Source: a virus. From it: a stretch of DNA of 22,567 nt. The notes under the pieces were generated by a model. That model worked only from the letters and a program-made list of their open reading frames with translations. It did not search any database and had not been told where the DNA came from. The stretch lies in IMG/VR virus record IMGVR_UViG_3300030419_004891, positions 1 through 22,567 of that record. One strand, given 5' to 3'. Shown here piece by piece: positions 22,462 to 22,567 of this stretch. The position numbers and the translations under genes are program-made. Numbering within the stretch: the stretch's first letter is position 1; each line of letters starts with the position of its first letter.

Positions 22462-22567
22462 ATGAGCAAAGATTTGGGAACGGTGAACGGATGGATGGAA
22501 GATCCGAAAGAGTATATCGAACATCTAGAGAATTGTAGTTTCTCGGATGTCACCATCAAAATGCTGG
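22462..22567 (+). CDS. Start of a small early gene (partial, cut by right edge)
   Basis: ATG at 22462 follows AAAGGAAAAGAC. The 35 visible codons begin MSKDLGTVNGWMEDPKEYIE and continue HLENCSFSDVTIKML, with no stop before the window ends. Too little is visible to assign a family. Confidence 0.65.
   Translation, partial: MSKDLGTVNGWMEDPKEYIEHLENCSFSDVTIKML

Overview
The window is a piece of a tailed double-stranded DNA bacteriophage genome (Caudoviricetes). The evidence is a head and packaging module in which terminase large subunit, portal, protease-scaffold, decoration-like protein and major capsid protein follow one another on the minus strand, next to a huge phage fibre gene. No integrase, insertion sequence, tRNA, rRNA or CRISPR array was seen. 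The start of the fibre resembles fibres common in phages from marine and freshwater viromes, so an aquatic bacterial host is plausible. The host cannot be read from the sequence.

Layout. (1) Positions 1-8803, minus strand: one open frame of at least 2934 codons that runs off the left edge, a giant fibre/adhesin. Its N-terminus is fibre-like, its middle holds YASG/NTSN-type repeats, and its visible C-terminal half is built from mega-modules of about 1.58 kb made of YadA-head-like repeats joined by conserved neck segments. (2) 8855-9371: two small minus-strand genes, preceded by an intrinsic terminator (9414-9445) that closes the capsid operon. (3) 9471-16683: capsid, decoration-like protein, protease with a nested scaffold gene, portal and terminase. 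(4) 16684-20529: a tightly packed minus-strand operon of small enzymes and regulators: HExxH protein, ERCC4-type nuclease, a proline-rich small protein, HNH nuclease, GDP-mannose 4,6-dehydratase, an HTH/coiled-coil protein (small-terminase candidate), a sigma-70-region-2-like factor and a 56-residue leader protein. (5) 20799-22567: a regulatory and probably early region. One very acidic 62-residue minus-strand gene has a near-perfect sigma-70 promoter, and a rightward series of small plus-strand genes has several sigma-70-like promoters.

How it may work together (inference). Host RNA polymerase would first read the small genes either side of 21000-21250 from the TTGACA/TAAAAT promoters. The sigma-like factor at 19866-20405 could then redirect transcription to the leftward late genes. 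A TTGTGTAT-type motif lies upstream of several of those genes and is a candidate late promoter element. The late genes build the head (protease and scaffold, capsid, portal), pack DNA (terminase, possibly helped by the HNH nuclease) and make the fibre. GDP-mannose dehydratase may alter host surface sugars or supply nucleotide sugars.

The least explained features are the paired 25-bp repeats placed 52 bp apart at 21108-21184 and again at 22287-22363, each ahead of a promoter; the nested scaffold start; and the mega-repeat fibre, in which a segment of about 65 residues is conserved with only synonymous differences between copies.
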